DNA of 64,000 bases from Lucinisca nassula (Eukaryota; Mollusca; Bivalvia; Lucinida; Lucinidae), in contig OY757021.1 of the NCBI GenBank assembly GCA_963580285.1, forward strand, positions 93,359,221 to 93,423,220, in the 5' to 3' direction. The position numbers were made by a program, and so were the translations under genes. This document shows positions 41,923-52,204 of this stretch, in pieces. The notes under the pieces were generated by a model. It was not told the origin of the DNA. It was given only the letters and a program-made list of their open reading frames with translations, and did not search any database. The first letter of the stretch is position 1, and every line of letters starts with the position of its first letter.

Positions 41923-42135
41923 TTAACCCTTCTCTTGCTGAATATTCATTTAAGCCACACCCATTTCTGTCTATCATCCAATCAAATTACTTGATGTAAT
42001 TTATTGCTACAAATTCATAAACTGAATACCAAACAGTGTAGATCCTGATCAGATGGCTTCTTCAGAAGCCATCTGATCTGGATCTACACTGTTTGCAAAG
42101 ATAGGGGTTGTCGTGAACAGCAAGATAAGGGTTAA
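41923..42135. mobile_element. Palindromic MITE, family A
   Basis: TTAACCCTTCTCTTGCTGAA ... CAGCAAGATAAGGGTTAA with a complete core. Nearly identical to the 31987 copy. Confidence 0.88.
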
Positions 42136-42569
42136 AGCAGGACTGCTAGACTGATGCCCTGTCTCGTATTCTGTATCTCTGTATACCAGTAGGAACCATC
42201 TTTAATGGCAGCTGAGTGACTTCAACCCTACGTAAAATGATTTTATAAAACCTAACAAAAAGATTGAGAGAAAAACAGAACAAAGTAGGGAATTTGTACA
42301 AGTCAACAGGGTTTTTTTGGGGGGCAGTTTTTGGCAATATGCAGGTTCGTATACAATACTGTGTTATATTTAAACATTTGTTATATGCAATATCTTGTCA
42401 TTATTAGTTACAGTTTGTATTACTGGGATATACATGTATACTTTATAATGTACTATGTTACAGTAAGTTTTCTAGGGGAGCTATTACTCACCAAGTATAA
42501 TCGCCGTAATTCCTACGTCAGAGTTAAAGTGTTAAAAATTCCAAATAACTGTTCTTATGAGCAATCTTT
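42136..42569. other. Intron-like DNA, nothing recognised
   Basis: It includes a GTTTTTTTGGGGGGCAG string at about 42310 and a plus-strand ORF without exon borders. Confidence 0.3.
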
Positions 42570-42644
42570 ATAACCCATTTTGTACTGAATAGGATTTTCT
42601 GCTTTATATATAGCTGAGTACATTTTCAAGGTCATCACAATGTG

Positions 42645-42857
42645 TTAACCCTTCTCTTGCTGAATATTCATTTAAGCCACACCCATTTCTGTCTATCAAC
42701 CAATCAAATTACTTGATGCAATTTATTGCTACAAATTCATAAACTGAATGCCAAACAGTGTAGATCCTGATCAGATGGCTTCTTCAGAAGCCATCTGATC
42801 TGGATCTGCGCTGTTTCCAAAGATAGAGGTTGTTGTGAACAGCATGATAAGAGTTAA
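42645..42857. mobile_element. Palindromic MITE, family A, nested in family C
   Basis: TTAACCCTTCTCTTGCTGAA ... CAGCATGATAAGAGTTAA. A core mismatch (TGCGCTGTTTCC) breaks the right arm. Confidence 0.85.
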
Positions 42858-42990
42858 GAGATTTATTTAGAGATATATTTTGAAAAGGGCTGAACTTTTT
42901 TAAACAGAAAAAAGGTCTCTGTCAGACCCCATATTCTACAGCATATGATCTGGGCCTGCACTGTTTGCCAGTGTCCCTTTTTGGGGGTTC

Positions 42991-43291
42991 TGGTTTGTTT
43001 GATTTGAAGTTTAAAGTCCTGGTCAACACTGTAAAGGTCATTTTTGAGACGTTGCTTCCAATTTCGTGGGACTTAAACCCGACTTCGAGATGAAATGACA
43101 TCTCAAGCCTTGCCGCCCAATGAAACCGACAGGGTTTATAAGCATGGACTGGCCGACTCGCACAGCATTGCCTGGGCAGGCTTAGATCATCTAAGCTGTT
43201 TACCAGTACTCGTGTCCAGGTCGGTTTAAGCTCTGCATGGAAGCATCATGCAGCCCGTCCATTTCTTCAAGCCCCGATGGGCAGGGGCTAA
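42991..43291 (-). mobile_element. SINE K, copy 7, full length
   Basis: It is flanked by the target duplication TTGGGGGTTC (42981-42990 and 43292-43301). On the minus strand it runs from GCCCCTGCCCATCGGGGCTT to the tail TTAAACTTCAAATCAAACA. Confidence 0.88.
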
Positions 43292-43452
43292 TTGGGGGTT
43301 CCCGTATAAAATGGGTTAAATATATTTTTCAATAATGACAAAAAATAGAAGCTAGCTATTTACAGAAATTAAGAAATAAAGAATTGTTCATTTTACCAAA
43401 GACAGTCACTGTCTAAAGAATCATGATATTATCTTTCATCAGAAATATAAAT

Positions 43453-43665
43453 TTAACCCTTGTCCTGCTAATCCCGGATATGCCTTATCTTTGAAACAAT
43501 GTAGATCCAGATCAGATGGCTTCTGACGAAGCCATCTGATCAGGATCTACATTGTTTGCCATTCAGATTGTGAATTTGTTGCAATAATTTGCATCAAGTA
43601 ATCTGATTGGTAGATTATCGACAGTGGGTGTGGCATATATGAATATTCAGCAGAACAAGGGTTAA
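43453..43665. mobile_element. Palindromic MITE, family A (TTGTCC sub-family)
   Basis: TTAACCCTTGTCCTGCTAAT ... CAGCAGAACAAGGGTTAA. Close to 23519 and, in inverted orientation, to 43802. Confidence 0.87.
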
Positions 43666-43801
43666 AAGTCTCATTTTTGACAAGTCTTTTGATATGCTTG
43701 ACATATAAAATAATCATTATAATATCAAAACCTTTACATACAACTGCATTTTCTTAGCAAATAAATAATGTTTGGTGTATTTTAGTTGTACATAATGGTC
43801 A

Positions 43802-44014
43802 TTAACCCTTGTTCTGCTGAATATTCATATATGCCACACCCACTACCGATTATCAACCAATCAGATTACTTGATGCAAATTATTGCAACACATTCACAAT
43901 CTGAATGGCAAACAATGTAGATCCTGATCAGATGGCTTCGTCAGAAGCCATCTGATCTGGATCTACATTGTTTCAAAGATAAGGCATATCCGGGATTAGC
44001 AGGACAAGGGTTAA
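43802..44014. mobile_element. Palindromic MITE, family A, opposite orientation to its neighbour
   Basis: TTAACCCTTGTTCTGCTGAA ... AGCAGGACAAGGGTTAA. With the 43453 copy it forms an inverted pair only 136 bp apart, able to make a very long hairpin. Confidence 0.87.
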
Positions 44015-44300
44015 GCACAATTTAGAAAAAAAATAATAATTTATAGTGCAAGTACATTTGTATAATTGTGATAAACCAGTCTACTCTACTCACCAGGAAA
44101 GATCTTAGAGAAACCTATTGTGACACCAACATTTATTAAAGGTGTATGAGAAATGTGTCTGTGCATAACAAAAACCTGCATGAAAACTTGAGCCCCCTGC
44201 AATGACCCAGATCAGCCATTCAGCCCAGTCTGTGCTTATTGGCCTGTGGTCAGTCCAGAGGCAATATACAGTGAAATTATACAATTTAGACCAACTAAAA
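44015..44300. other. Spacer with an open minus-strand frame
   Basis: The minus strand is open for about 70 codons (includes W-T-D-H-R-P-I-S-T-D-W-A-E-W-L) but has no convincing splice borders. Left uncalled. Confidence 0.25.
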
Positions 44301-44679
44301 TTAACCCATAAAATGTCAATCACGACAACTGTCGTCTGCTTTGCCGTCTGCAGGATACCTTAAAAGATTTTTTTTTGCAAACAGTGGGGACCCAGATTAG
44401 ACTGCTCCTGTAGGAGCAGTCTGATCTGGGCCCACACTGTTTGCCTGTATGCAAAAATATTTTTAACCTCACTTTGTCTGCAATCTTAATCCTTTTTATA
44501 GCTCACCAGAGCCGAAGGCTCCGGGGGAGCTTATAGGATAGGCAGTTGTCCGTCGTCGTCTGCGTCTTCGTCGTCTGCTTCTGCGTCAACACTTTCAAAA
44601 GTTTGCAAAAAAAATTCAGCAGACGACATAAACAGACAGCATTTTCAGATGCAGTTTTTAGTGGCATCTTAAGGGTTAA
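44301..44679. mobile_element. Hairpin MITE, family B, with an inserted element end
   Basis: TTAACCCATAAAATGTCAAT ... GGCATCTTAAGGGTTAA. Core GGGACCCAGATTAGACTGCT-CCTGTAGGAGCAG. 44496-44600 carries an inverted 3' end of a GCTCACC-type element (TATAGCTCACCAGAGCCGAA-GGCTCCGGGGGAGC and a GTCGTCGTCTGCGTC tract). Confidence 0.75.
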
Positions 44680-44692
44680 GACTTATTCCTTT

Positions 44693-44905
44693 TTAACCCT
44701 TATCCTGTTGTTCACGACAACCTCTACCTTTGCAAACAGTGTAGATCCAGATCAGATGGCTTCTGAAGAAGCCATCTGACCAGGATCTATACTGTTTGTC
44801 ATTCAGTTTGTGAATTTGAACTAAAACATTATATCATGTAATCTGATTGGCTGATAGTCAGAAATGGGTGTGGCTAATTCAATTATTCAGCAGGATAAGG
44901 GTTAA
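44693..44905. mobile_element. Palindromic MITE, family A
   Basis: TTAACCCTTATCCTGTTGTT ... CAGCAGGATAAGGGTTAA with a complete core. Confidence 0.87.
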
Positions 44906-44950
44906 ACACATACAATATTTCAGTTTTTCTTCCCCCCATGTCCTCTAGTA

Positions 44951-45270
44951 AAGACCATCTTTGGGAGTGTTCAAAGTCTTAACCCTTAAGATGCCCAGAA
45001 AAAATACACCTGAAAATGTTGTCAGCTTATGTTGTCTGCGGAATCTTCTTGCAAACTTGTGGAAAATATTTTTGCAAACAGGCAAACAGAGTGGACCCAG
45101 ATCAGACTGCTAGGGGAGCAGTCTGATCTGGGTCCACACTGTTTGCAAAAATGACTTTTAAAGTAATCGGCAAGACGACAAAGCAGGTGACAACTGTCGT
45201 GATTGGCATTTTAAAGACCACTTCTGAACAGTCCCAGGGTGGTCTAAATATAGGACTTGTACTGTAGAGC
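44951..45270. mobile_element. Hairpin MITE G (GGGACTGTTCAAAAG), split at its centre by family B
   Basis: The left half AAAGACCATCTTTGGGAGTG-TTCAAAGTC and right half AGACCACTTCTGAACAGTCC-CAGGGTGGTCT are the arms of the palindrome seen uninterrupted at 56965-57050. The insertion is the family B MITE 44979-45214. Confidence 0.75.
44979..45214. mobile_element. Hairpin MITE, family B, with provable TTAA target
   Basis: TTAACCCTTAAGATGCCCAG ... GATTGGCATTTTAA. Removing it and one TTAA restores the palindromic centre of MITE G. Confidence 0.85.
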
Positions 45271-45422
45271 AAAGCCTTTGATTACTGATCAGACTTGCAT
45301 GGATTTGCTGGCCAATCTGTGTCTGCTGGTTCCACGTCTTCTTGTTAGTTTCATCATGCACAAGCTCAAATACAAGTGATGTTGGCAACTTGGCATGAAT
45401 GATATGGTTTACAATCAAGCTA
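45271..45422. other. Spacer with an open minus-strand frame
   Basis: A protein-like minus-strand frame (H-A-K-L-P-T-S-L-V-F-E-L-V-H-D-E-T) spans this gap, but both edges run into MITEs and no splice sites are seen. Confidence 0.2.
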
Positions 45423-45640
45423 CCATAATAATCCTAATAATTCGGACACCTTTAGGACTTGCTGCAATTCTCCTAAAATTTTAACAAATTTGTTTCATGA
45501 TCCTACAAGGAGTCTAAAAGATGCAAATGGAATGGCAAACAGTGTAGACCCTGATCAGACTGCTCCTTTGGGAGCAGTCTGATCTGGGTCTGCACTGTTT
45601 GCTTAGGCATATTTGTCCCAATACTTAGGATCATTATTGT
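45423..45640. mobile_element. Palindromic MITE, family F, full copy
   Basis: CCATAATAATCCTAATAATT-CGGACACC ... GTCCCAATACTTAGGATCAT-TATTG. Core CCCTGATCAGACTGCTCCTT-TGGGAGCAG. The best example of family F ends. Confidence 0.82.
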
Positions 45641-46349
45641 AATAATATGGTCTGAAGCATATGCTGCTAACCTTAAATCTGGTATTGCACGGCTCGTCAA
45701 TGTTGGGCGATAAGGCTAATTTGGGTTACTGCTCTATAATCAAGCTGACTTTTTATCAGTTTTGAAGAAACATCTAGTTATTGTTTAGTTCTATGTTCTT
45801 AACAAAATCTCTGTTTTTCATTGGCTGCAGGCAGTGCATAGCTGCAAAAGCTCGTTTTCCCGAAGAATTCAGTCACCACAACTCCTTAAGGTTTGAACAA
45901 GAATAATGTACTACCCAATGTCTCATCTGGGTGTATACGTGTTTGCTCAGGCGTATCTGTCCGGCTACATACTGTAAATAGTGAGACTGCTCCTTCGAGA
46001 ACTCACTTCCATGTCTTTTACCTATCTTACCTGAAGAGTTCTTGTACTTCCCTCTATGTCACAAAAAGTGTAATGGAGAGAGAGATAGGGAGTGAGAAGT
46101 GGGAGAGCAGTGAGAGGTGGATGGAAGGACAGTTCAGACCCACTTCTCCGAGGTTGGAGGCACAAAAACTTAAGAACTGTCAAAAGTCCCACATTAAAGT
46201 AAGTTTTTGAAGTTAACTGAATTATGAAAGCAAGCATCTAAAATGCATTAAAAAAAAAGAAAAAAAAAAGTAAAACTAGAAATTCCTAAAGCCACTTATT
46301 TTCATGTTCTTTTCTTTAACAGTTTATTGATAATTTAAATAGCTACCAT
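45641..46349. other. Intron-like DNA with element scraps
   Basis: 45890-45975 resembles one arm of the element at 46350-46565 in reverse (TACTACCCAATGTCTCATCT, GTTTGCTCAGGCGTATCTGT-CCG). The remainder shows nothing firm. Confidence 0.35.
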
Positions 46350-46565
46350 ATTTACCTTAATATATATTCGGACAAACGGGCCTGAGCAAACAGTGTAAAC
46401 CCAGATGAGACGCCGCAGAATGTCTCATCAGGGTCCACACTCATTGCCACTCATCAAGTTATTTATAGATACAACATTGGGTAGTAAATTGTACTTGTTC
46501 AAAATTTAGAACAAGTATGGTACGGAGTTATGGTGTCCAAATATTTAGGGTAAATAAGGTATTAT
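46350..46565. mobile_element. MITE with TATTTACC ends and a shared core (Q)
   Basis: CCATATTTACCTTAATATAT-ATTCGGACA ... TGTCCAAATATTTAGGGTAA-ATAAGG. The core GTAAACCCAGATGAGACGCC / TCTCATCAGGGTCCACAC is a variant of the common palindrome. Confidence 0.65.
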
Positions 46566-46611
46566 GCATCAGAAGTTGAAGCAGCAATGAATGAGATAAA
46601 TGAGCTGTAGC

Positions 46612-46735
46612 ACAGCAAAACCTGCAAGAAGACATATGCGACCAGTAAGACTCTGATCAGACTGCTCATTTATGCAGTCTGATCAGAGTCTTCGCTGGTC
46701 ACATGAGGTATAACGAGTTTTGGCTATCCAATGAG
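46612..46735. mobile_element. Palindromic element, family J, short
   Basis: CAGCAAAACCTGCAAGAAGA, then AGTAAGACTCTGATCAGACT-GCTCATTTATGCAG and complement, then ATAACGAGTTTTGGC. Confidence 0.65.
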
Positions 46736-46920
46736 TGATAAGCAAATACCCTTGACAGACAGGCTTGATGCCTAAGTTCATCTTAATCCACAGCTCCCAG
46801 TACTTTCCTTTGATGTTGGCAGTACTGATAAATTTCGATAAATGTATTGTTATCATGTACTGTTATCATGTACTGATATCATGTACAGTTTTGAATGGAC
46901 CAATCAGCTGAGCTACAATT

Positions 46921-47720
46921 AAAATGGGAAGGGGCTTCTAGCTCTGCATGACAAAGTTAACATTGTGGGTATTCCTTAAAATAGCCTCGCCAAGGTTATT
47001 TGAATGAGTACCCACATTTAAAATAGCTTCTACTTAATGGCAAACAGTGCAGACCCTGATCAGACTGTCCCTTCTGATCTTAAAATGGGAAGGGGCTTCT
47101 AGCTCTGCATGGCAAAATTAACATTGTGGGTATTCATTCAAATAGGCTCGCCAAGGTTATTTCAATAAGTACCCACATTTAAAATAGTTTTACTTAATGG
47201 CAAACAGTGCAGACCCTGATCAGACTGCTCCTTCTGATCTTAAAATGGGAAGGGGCTTCTAGCTCTGCATGACAAAAATTAACATTGTGGGTATTCATTC
47301 AAATAGCCTCGCCAAGGTTATTTGAATGAGTACCCACATTTAAAATAGCTTTTACTTAATGGCAAACAGTGCAGACCCTGATCAGACTGCTCCTTCTGAT
47401 CTTAAAACGGGAAGGGGCTTCTAGCTCTGCATGACAAAATTAACACTGTTGGCTTTCATTAAAATTGCCTCGCCGAGGTTATTTGAATGAGTACCCACAT
47501 TTAAAATAGCTTCTACTTAATGGCAAACAGTGCAGACCCTGATCAGACTGCTCCTTCTGATCTTAAAATGGGAAGGGGCTTCTAGCTCTGCATGACAAAA
47601 TTAACAATGTGGGCATTCATTAAAATTGCCTCGCCGAGGTTATTTGAATGTGTACACACATTTAAAATAGCTTTTGCCGAATCAGTGCAGACCCTGATCA
47701 GACTGCTCCTTCTGATTAAG
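46921..47720 (+). repeat. 161-bp satellite-like array, 5 copies
   Basis: AAAATGGGAAGGGGCTTCTA starts at 46921, 47082, 47242, 47404 (variant) and 47565, giving a period of 160-162 bp. Each unit contains hairpin module A (GTGGGTATTCATT...TTTGAATGAGTACCCAC) followed by a half of module B (GGCAAACAGTGCAGACCCTG-ATCAGACTGCTCC). The units are highly similar. Confidence 0.92.
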
Positions 47721-47729
47721 TTTCTCCAA

Positions 47730-47862
47730 TTCTCCATAAAATCAAATTGTAGGTACTCGCTAGAACCGCCTCATCTAGGCAAGTCCAACGAGTACCCACA
47801 ACATGTTTTTGTGGGATGAGGCAGTTCAAATGAGTACCCACAAAATACCTTTTTATGGAGAA
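47730..47862. mobile_element. Double module-A hairpin
   Basis: TTCTCCATAAAATCAAATTG and ACCTTTTTATGGAGAAAAAA are the outer arms. Between them are GTAGGTACTCGCTAGAACCG-CCTC, GTCCAACGAGTACCCAC and a second GAGGCAGTTCAAATGAGTAC. It borders the 161-bp array and may be its source. Confidence 0.55.
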
Positions 47863-48254
47863 AAAATATCCCTGAATTATCACAAAATACACTCCAATTT
47901 ACTGGTGCCAAACATTTTATGAAACATTTGCATGCAGCAAAAGCACACATCTGAGTTCAAAGTAAGTCCTTTCACTTGAAGGTTCAGCATTAAAATGCCC
48001 CAGTGATAAACATCAGGTAAAAAAAACATGATCAAATAACCTGTGGTCAGTTGGATTTAGACCAATCAAATCCAATTGAATATTAATGAAGCAGAGAAGC
48101 TGACAGTGTCCTTTCAGACAGGACAATCCATTTTCCAGACGGGGTAAATCAGGTCAAATAAAAGAAATTGAAATTTACAGTAAATAAAACAAATATGCTT
48201 TAATAGATTTTATCTATTACCTTTGGTGGAAGTTACAATAAGCTGTGGATTAAA
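47863..48254. other. Intron-like DNA, nothing recognised
   Basis: No element ends or exon signals are seen. Confidence 0.3.
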
Positions 48255-48421
48255 ACAGATATATCCAATTGTTTTTGAGAAATATTGGTAAATATTTGTA
48301 CTGATTGACATCTGTACAGGATAATTAAGACTCGCCCTGGCGGGCTCGTCAAATTATCCTGTACAGATATCAATCAGTACAACTATTTACCAATATTTCA
48401 CAAAAACAATGGATATATCTA
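48255..48421. mobile_element. Long hairpin (about 75-bp arms)
   Basis: AGATATATCCAATTGTTTTT...GGTAAATA, GTACTGATTGACATCTGTAC and AGGATAATT are mirrored by AATTATCCTGTACAGATATC, AATCAGTAC and TATTTACCAATATTTC. The loop is ACTCGCCCTGGCGGGCTCG. It is a MITE-like foldback whose superfamily is unknown. Confidence 0.75.
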
Positions 48422-49627
48422 TTACTGAATCTTTGCTCATTGAACGGTTCCTATTGCAAGTTTTGTCATGCGCCGGGTCAAATTTAATAATACCTGATTC
48501 AATATTGCAGAAGATGTAAGCATATCCAGCCATGAGATTTTCTGGATTTATAATGTAAAGAATGAGATTACTTGTGTTGAAAAGACAGTAATGAACTATG
48601 CATTCTAATCTTTTGGTACAAATACATCTCTGCCCCGTATCTTCGTTATTGTCCTTAATGTTTTTCTTTCAAAATACAGAAATTAAACCTTCTTCTTTTG
48701 AAAATGTCCATACATGCAAATGCTTCCCAACAGGTTTAATAAAGCCTGTTTTTTGTCCTGGTTGGGTCTTTCTGGAAATGAACATTACTATTAGGCTGCC
48801 AGTTCATTCATATATCAGCTGAGTATATTCATAATTTCCACTCAACTACTCTGATTATTACACTACATCTGTATAATATATATATACATATTTGTGTCAA
48901 AATTCACCCTTGTAGTGAAGAACATGGTTTGCAATGTGTGTGAATGGCACAGCAAAACTTGTATGTGAAAACTGGAAGAGGTAAACACTGCCATATACAA
49001 CCAGCTGAGACAGATCAATCTCCATATCAGCTACTGAGTGATGAGAATACAGACACATCCAAACACTTCGTCATCATTCAATAATACTATTTGCCGGAAC
49101 TTACCGGTGGTTGGCAAAAAACGTTTATGGCTGTTTATCGCCATTGTAAATGCGATGATATTTTCTCTAAACTTGTATTTTGTTTGGAATCAAAACGACA
49201 AAATTGATCTTTAAACTTTTAAAATAGACATGTCTTAGCTAGTAATTATTGGTTTCTAGAAGATTTGAGGATGTTTTAATGATTTAATTACCTGTTAAAC
49301 TTTTGCAGATAACGAGGCGGGACGGTCTTAATTATTTGTAATAATAATGTGAAAAAACGAATGAATAAATGCGGAAGTTGCATGAATGAACTCTAAAATA
49401 TATTTATCTACTCATTTAAATTGTAATTTGATCGATTTTCTGTGACAGTCAACTAAAATATACCTGTGATATCAAACCTATTTGCAATGTGTTTATATGG
49501 AACCAGGGGCTTTTTGCCAACCAGGAAAGATCGTTACCAAAAGGAAAAGTAATTTTGCGCATGCACAATGGCATGTAAACAAGGGCACCTGTCAAAGCAT
49601 TGGATCCGTCTGTATGAAGAATATATG
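48422..49627. other. Intron-like DNA, nothing firm
   Basis: A half family J end (TGCAAGTTTTGTCATGCGCC) lies at about 48457-48480. The rest is AT-rich with no recognisable gene or repeat. Confidence 0.35.
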
Positions 49628-50343
49628 AATAAAAATCAAAAATGAGTTCCTTTAAGAGCAATGAAAACATTCATAAGAAAGAAGATGGGTCATACTACGT
49701 AGTTTCGGCTAATAAAGCCTCATCAGTGACCCTGTAATAATCCGGCAAAGAAAGCCAGAGGAAACATACTGCAATTTTGCGAATTTCGAATAGGCAGTCG
49801 ACTCAAAGACTGATATAATTCAAAACGTGGTCCAAATAATTGAAAACCTGTCTAGAATATGAGTCTAAACCAATAATTTATTTCTGATTTCTTAGAATAT
49901 TTACGCTGATCTCAAAGGACCAAAAGTAAAATATAAACTGCACTATGGTTGATGTACGGGGAGACGTTTTACGGCCGCCACACGGCACAACACCAGCTGC
50001 AGTGAAGGCAAATAAAAATCAAAAATGAGTTCCTTTAAGAGCAATGAAAACATTCATAAGAAAGAAGATGGGTCATACTACGTAGTTTCGGCTAATAAAG
50101 CCTCATCAGTGACCCTGTAATAATCCGGCAAAGAAAGCCAGAGGAAACATACTGCAATTTTGCGAATTTCGAATAGGCAGTCGACTCAAAGACTGATATA
50201 ATTCAAAACGTGGTCCAAATAATTGAAAACCTGTCTAGAATATGAGTCTAAACCAATAATTTATTTCTGATTTCTTAGAATATTTACGCTGATCTCAAAG
50301 GACCAAAAGTAAAATATAAACTGCACTATGGTTGATGTACGGG
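49628..50343 (+). repeat. 333-bp exact direct duplication with 50-bp spacer
   Basis: 49628-49960 and 50011-50343 appear identical along their whole length, 383 bp apart. The 50-bp spacer (49961-50010, GAGACGTTTTACGGCCGCCA and onward) is much richer in GC than its surroundings and has no partner. Either a very recent event or an assembly artefact. Confidence 0.9.
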
Positions 50344-50541
50344 ACATCACATGATCTGGATACATTCAGACAGCAACAACTGAAGTCACTGATGTAGCCT
50401 CTAATTTTAAAGCTTCACAAGTTGCACACGGCTGGTTGTACCTTTTTGTGTGTACAGGGTCCCAAGATTATAAATCTTTTTTTCCTGCTCAACTCAGCTG
50501 AGTATGAAATTTATAATGCTCATATATAATGCTCATATATA
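50344..50541. other. Unassigned spacer
   Basis: Contains an AAGATTATAAATCTTTTTTT-like fragment also seen at about 63640-63700, a minor repeat of unknown type. Confidence 0.35.
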
Positions 50542-50545
50542 TTAA

Positions 50546-50774
50546 GGCGAATGGGAACAGCTGGCAGATTATTCTGCCTTTTTCAAAGAGGGACAACTTT
50601 CGGGACTTCCTGTTTGCTTTTCTATAAGCTTTGTCCCACTGAAAAAGGGGTCAACTCTTAAAGGAAAGAATTTGCTCCTCAGGAGCAAATTCCTTCCTTT
50701 AAGAGTTGACCTCTATTGACATGGGAAACATATTTTTGCAGGAGTTGTCTCCCCTGAAGATTTTCCCATTCCCC
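50546..50774. mobile_element. TTAA-flanked MITE, ends GGGGAATGGGAA
   Basis: TTAA at 50542-50545 and 50775-50778 brackets GGCGAATGGGAACAGC ... TTTTCCCATTCCCC. The centre is AAAGGAAAGAATTTGCTCCT-CAGGAGCAAATTCCTT. Second copy of the 31278 family. Confidence 0.85.
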
Positions 50775-50978
50775 TTAAAATACAAACAAATGAATTGTTC
50801 TGCTCAGATCTACAATATTTGTTACCTGTCCTGCTCATAAATTCTAAAATGCCAACAATTCTTGCCATTTTAAAATTCATGGGCAGAACAAACTTCATGG
50901 TCAAGTGAAATGAGTATGAAAAAAGTTTCATAACCTATGGGCCAGGCAAATACAATAATAATGTCAGAACATGCTTAC

Positions 50979-51072
50979 CTTGTCTCTCTTCAAAGCTTGA
51001 TCACCTCCGGAGGTGGCAGCACTGAACACAGGTTTTGGACTCAATGGAATGTCCACACGGCTTTCAAACATA
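50979..51072 (-). CDS. Internal exon of the long minus-strand gene
   Basis: Minus strand: TCTCCATGGGAACAG/T-ATGTTTGAAAG, 94 nt, then GACAAG/GTAAGC. The frame (S)-M-F-E-S-R-V-D-I-P-L-S-P-K-P-V-F-S-A-A and on to T-S-G-G-D-Q-A-L-K-R-D-K is open. One leading base completes a codon begun upstream (AG+T, Ser, if 61313-61343 is the previous exon) and the exon ends at a codon boundary, matching the phase-0 start of 14833-15059. It lies outside all repeats. The family is not recognised. Confidence 0.65.
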
Positions 51073-51145
51073 CTGTTCCCATGGAGACAAGAAAACAAAA
51101 ACCACACATATTCATACATAAACAAAAAGTAAAGAGAAGTTAGAT

Positions 51146-51954
51146 GGTATGAGACAAGGTTTTAGAGGTCTATATGACATATACTTGTGTCTATAATTTC
51201 ACTTAAAAAACTGATGAAACCAGCAGATAACCATTTACTTTTTCTTTTCAAAATCAGTGAAAGAGAGATTTAAAGGTGCATTATTGAGCTATCGATAAAA
51301 AAATGCTTCCAAAAATAAAATACATATAGCCGGTATTTTTCTTTAAAACAATACAAATGAAAGCATTTTATGCAAAAATGCGAACAATTATGATGACAGG
51401 TAAACGAGTTTGAGAGGGATTCCCTAACTAGGTTTCGAACACTAGTTAGATCTATTTTTAGTTCGTGACAAAAATAGAATCCCCATATATGACGTTATGC
51501 AAAATTCATTTTTGGCCTTGTTTGCTTAGGCCATGCCTGAATCGGAAAAAAATATGACGCTGAATACCATGCCATAAGTAACGACACTCAGAGATGATAC
51601 TGTCGCCATGTATGTGTAAAGTGACATATTTATTTTTAGAACAGAAATTCCGAACACATGTTCAGAGCGAAGGGTAAACACGAATGAAAACGACCATTTT
51701 CACAAAGTTCTGAAGCTGTATTTGGCTCCAAAAGTGTACACATGACAAAAGAGTATGAAATGAAGATAAAAACCAGAAAAAGAATTTTGAGACCCGGTAG
51801 CTCAATAATGCACCTTTAACAGAGAATATCAAACTAAAACATATACCCCTTACTGCTTCTTACAGAGCTATGGATACGAAGGATAAAAACACATTTCCCA
51901 AACAGACATGCTGGTATCAAATGTAGGACCTCTAAAACCTGCTGTCTTCATACC
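51146..51954. mobile_element. MITE with GGTTTTAGAGGTC ends, hosting a TTAA element
   Basis: GGTATGAGACAAGGTTTTAG-AGGTC (51146-51170) is mirrored by GACCTCTAAAACCTGCTGTC-TTCATACC (51927-51954). Most of the interior is the insertion at 51274-51815. Confidence 0.7.
51274..51815. mobile_element. TTAA-flanked element, TIR AGGTGCATTATTGAGCTA
   Basis: 18-bp perfect terminal inverted repeats (51274-51291, 51798-51815) with TTAA at 51270-51273 and 51816-51819. 542 bp, non-coding. TTAA duplication fits piggyBac-type transposition; no transposase present. Confidence 0.85.
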
Positions 51955-52204
51955 AGAGTGATAAGCACATGCAATGTATATAAATCATATAAATGTGTAT
52001 TCTTCATCATTCAACTCTTACTAAAATACAAAATCACATTAGGAAAATACACCAATTTTATCAGGATTCCAAGAAAAACCCTTTTCAAATGATACAGTGG
52101 ATTGAAAGTTTAATATTTTCTGGTTTTTTTTTGTGTGTTTCTTACAACAATTTCAAAGACTTGAATGATGAATTTCAGGTGGCTTGAGGGTGTGGTAAAT
52201 CTTC
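51955..52204. other. Unassigned spacer
   Basis: AT-rich, nothing recognised. Confidence 0.3.

Larger units (their letters stand above)
42570..43319. mobile_element. TTAA MITE, family C, containing a family A MITE and SINE K
   Basis: ATAACCCATTTTGTACTGAA opens it and CGTATAAAATGGGTTAA closes it. The left arm is split by a family A copy (42645-42857) and the right arm by SINE K (42991-43291). Confidence 0.78.

Noticed and set aside
45158..45418. 86-aa minus-strand ORF with a protein-like stretch
   Set aside because: It spans the edges of two MITEs and lacks splice borders. Its left part is MITE sequence.
46022..46237. Small ORFs on both strands near 45.9-46.2 kb
   Set aside because: No splice sites, no motif, and partly overlapping a MITE arm.
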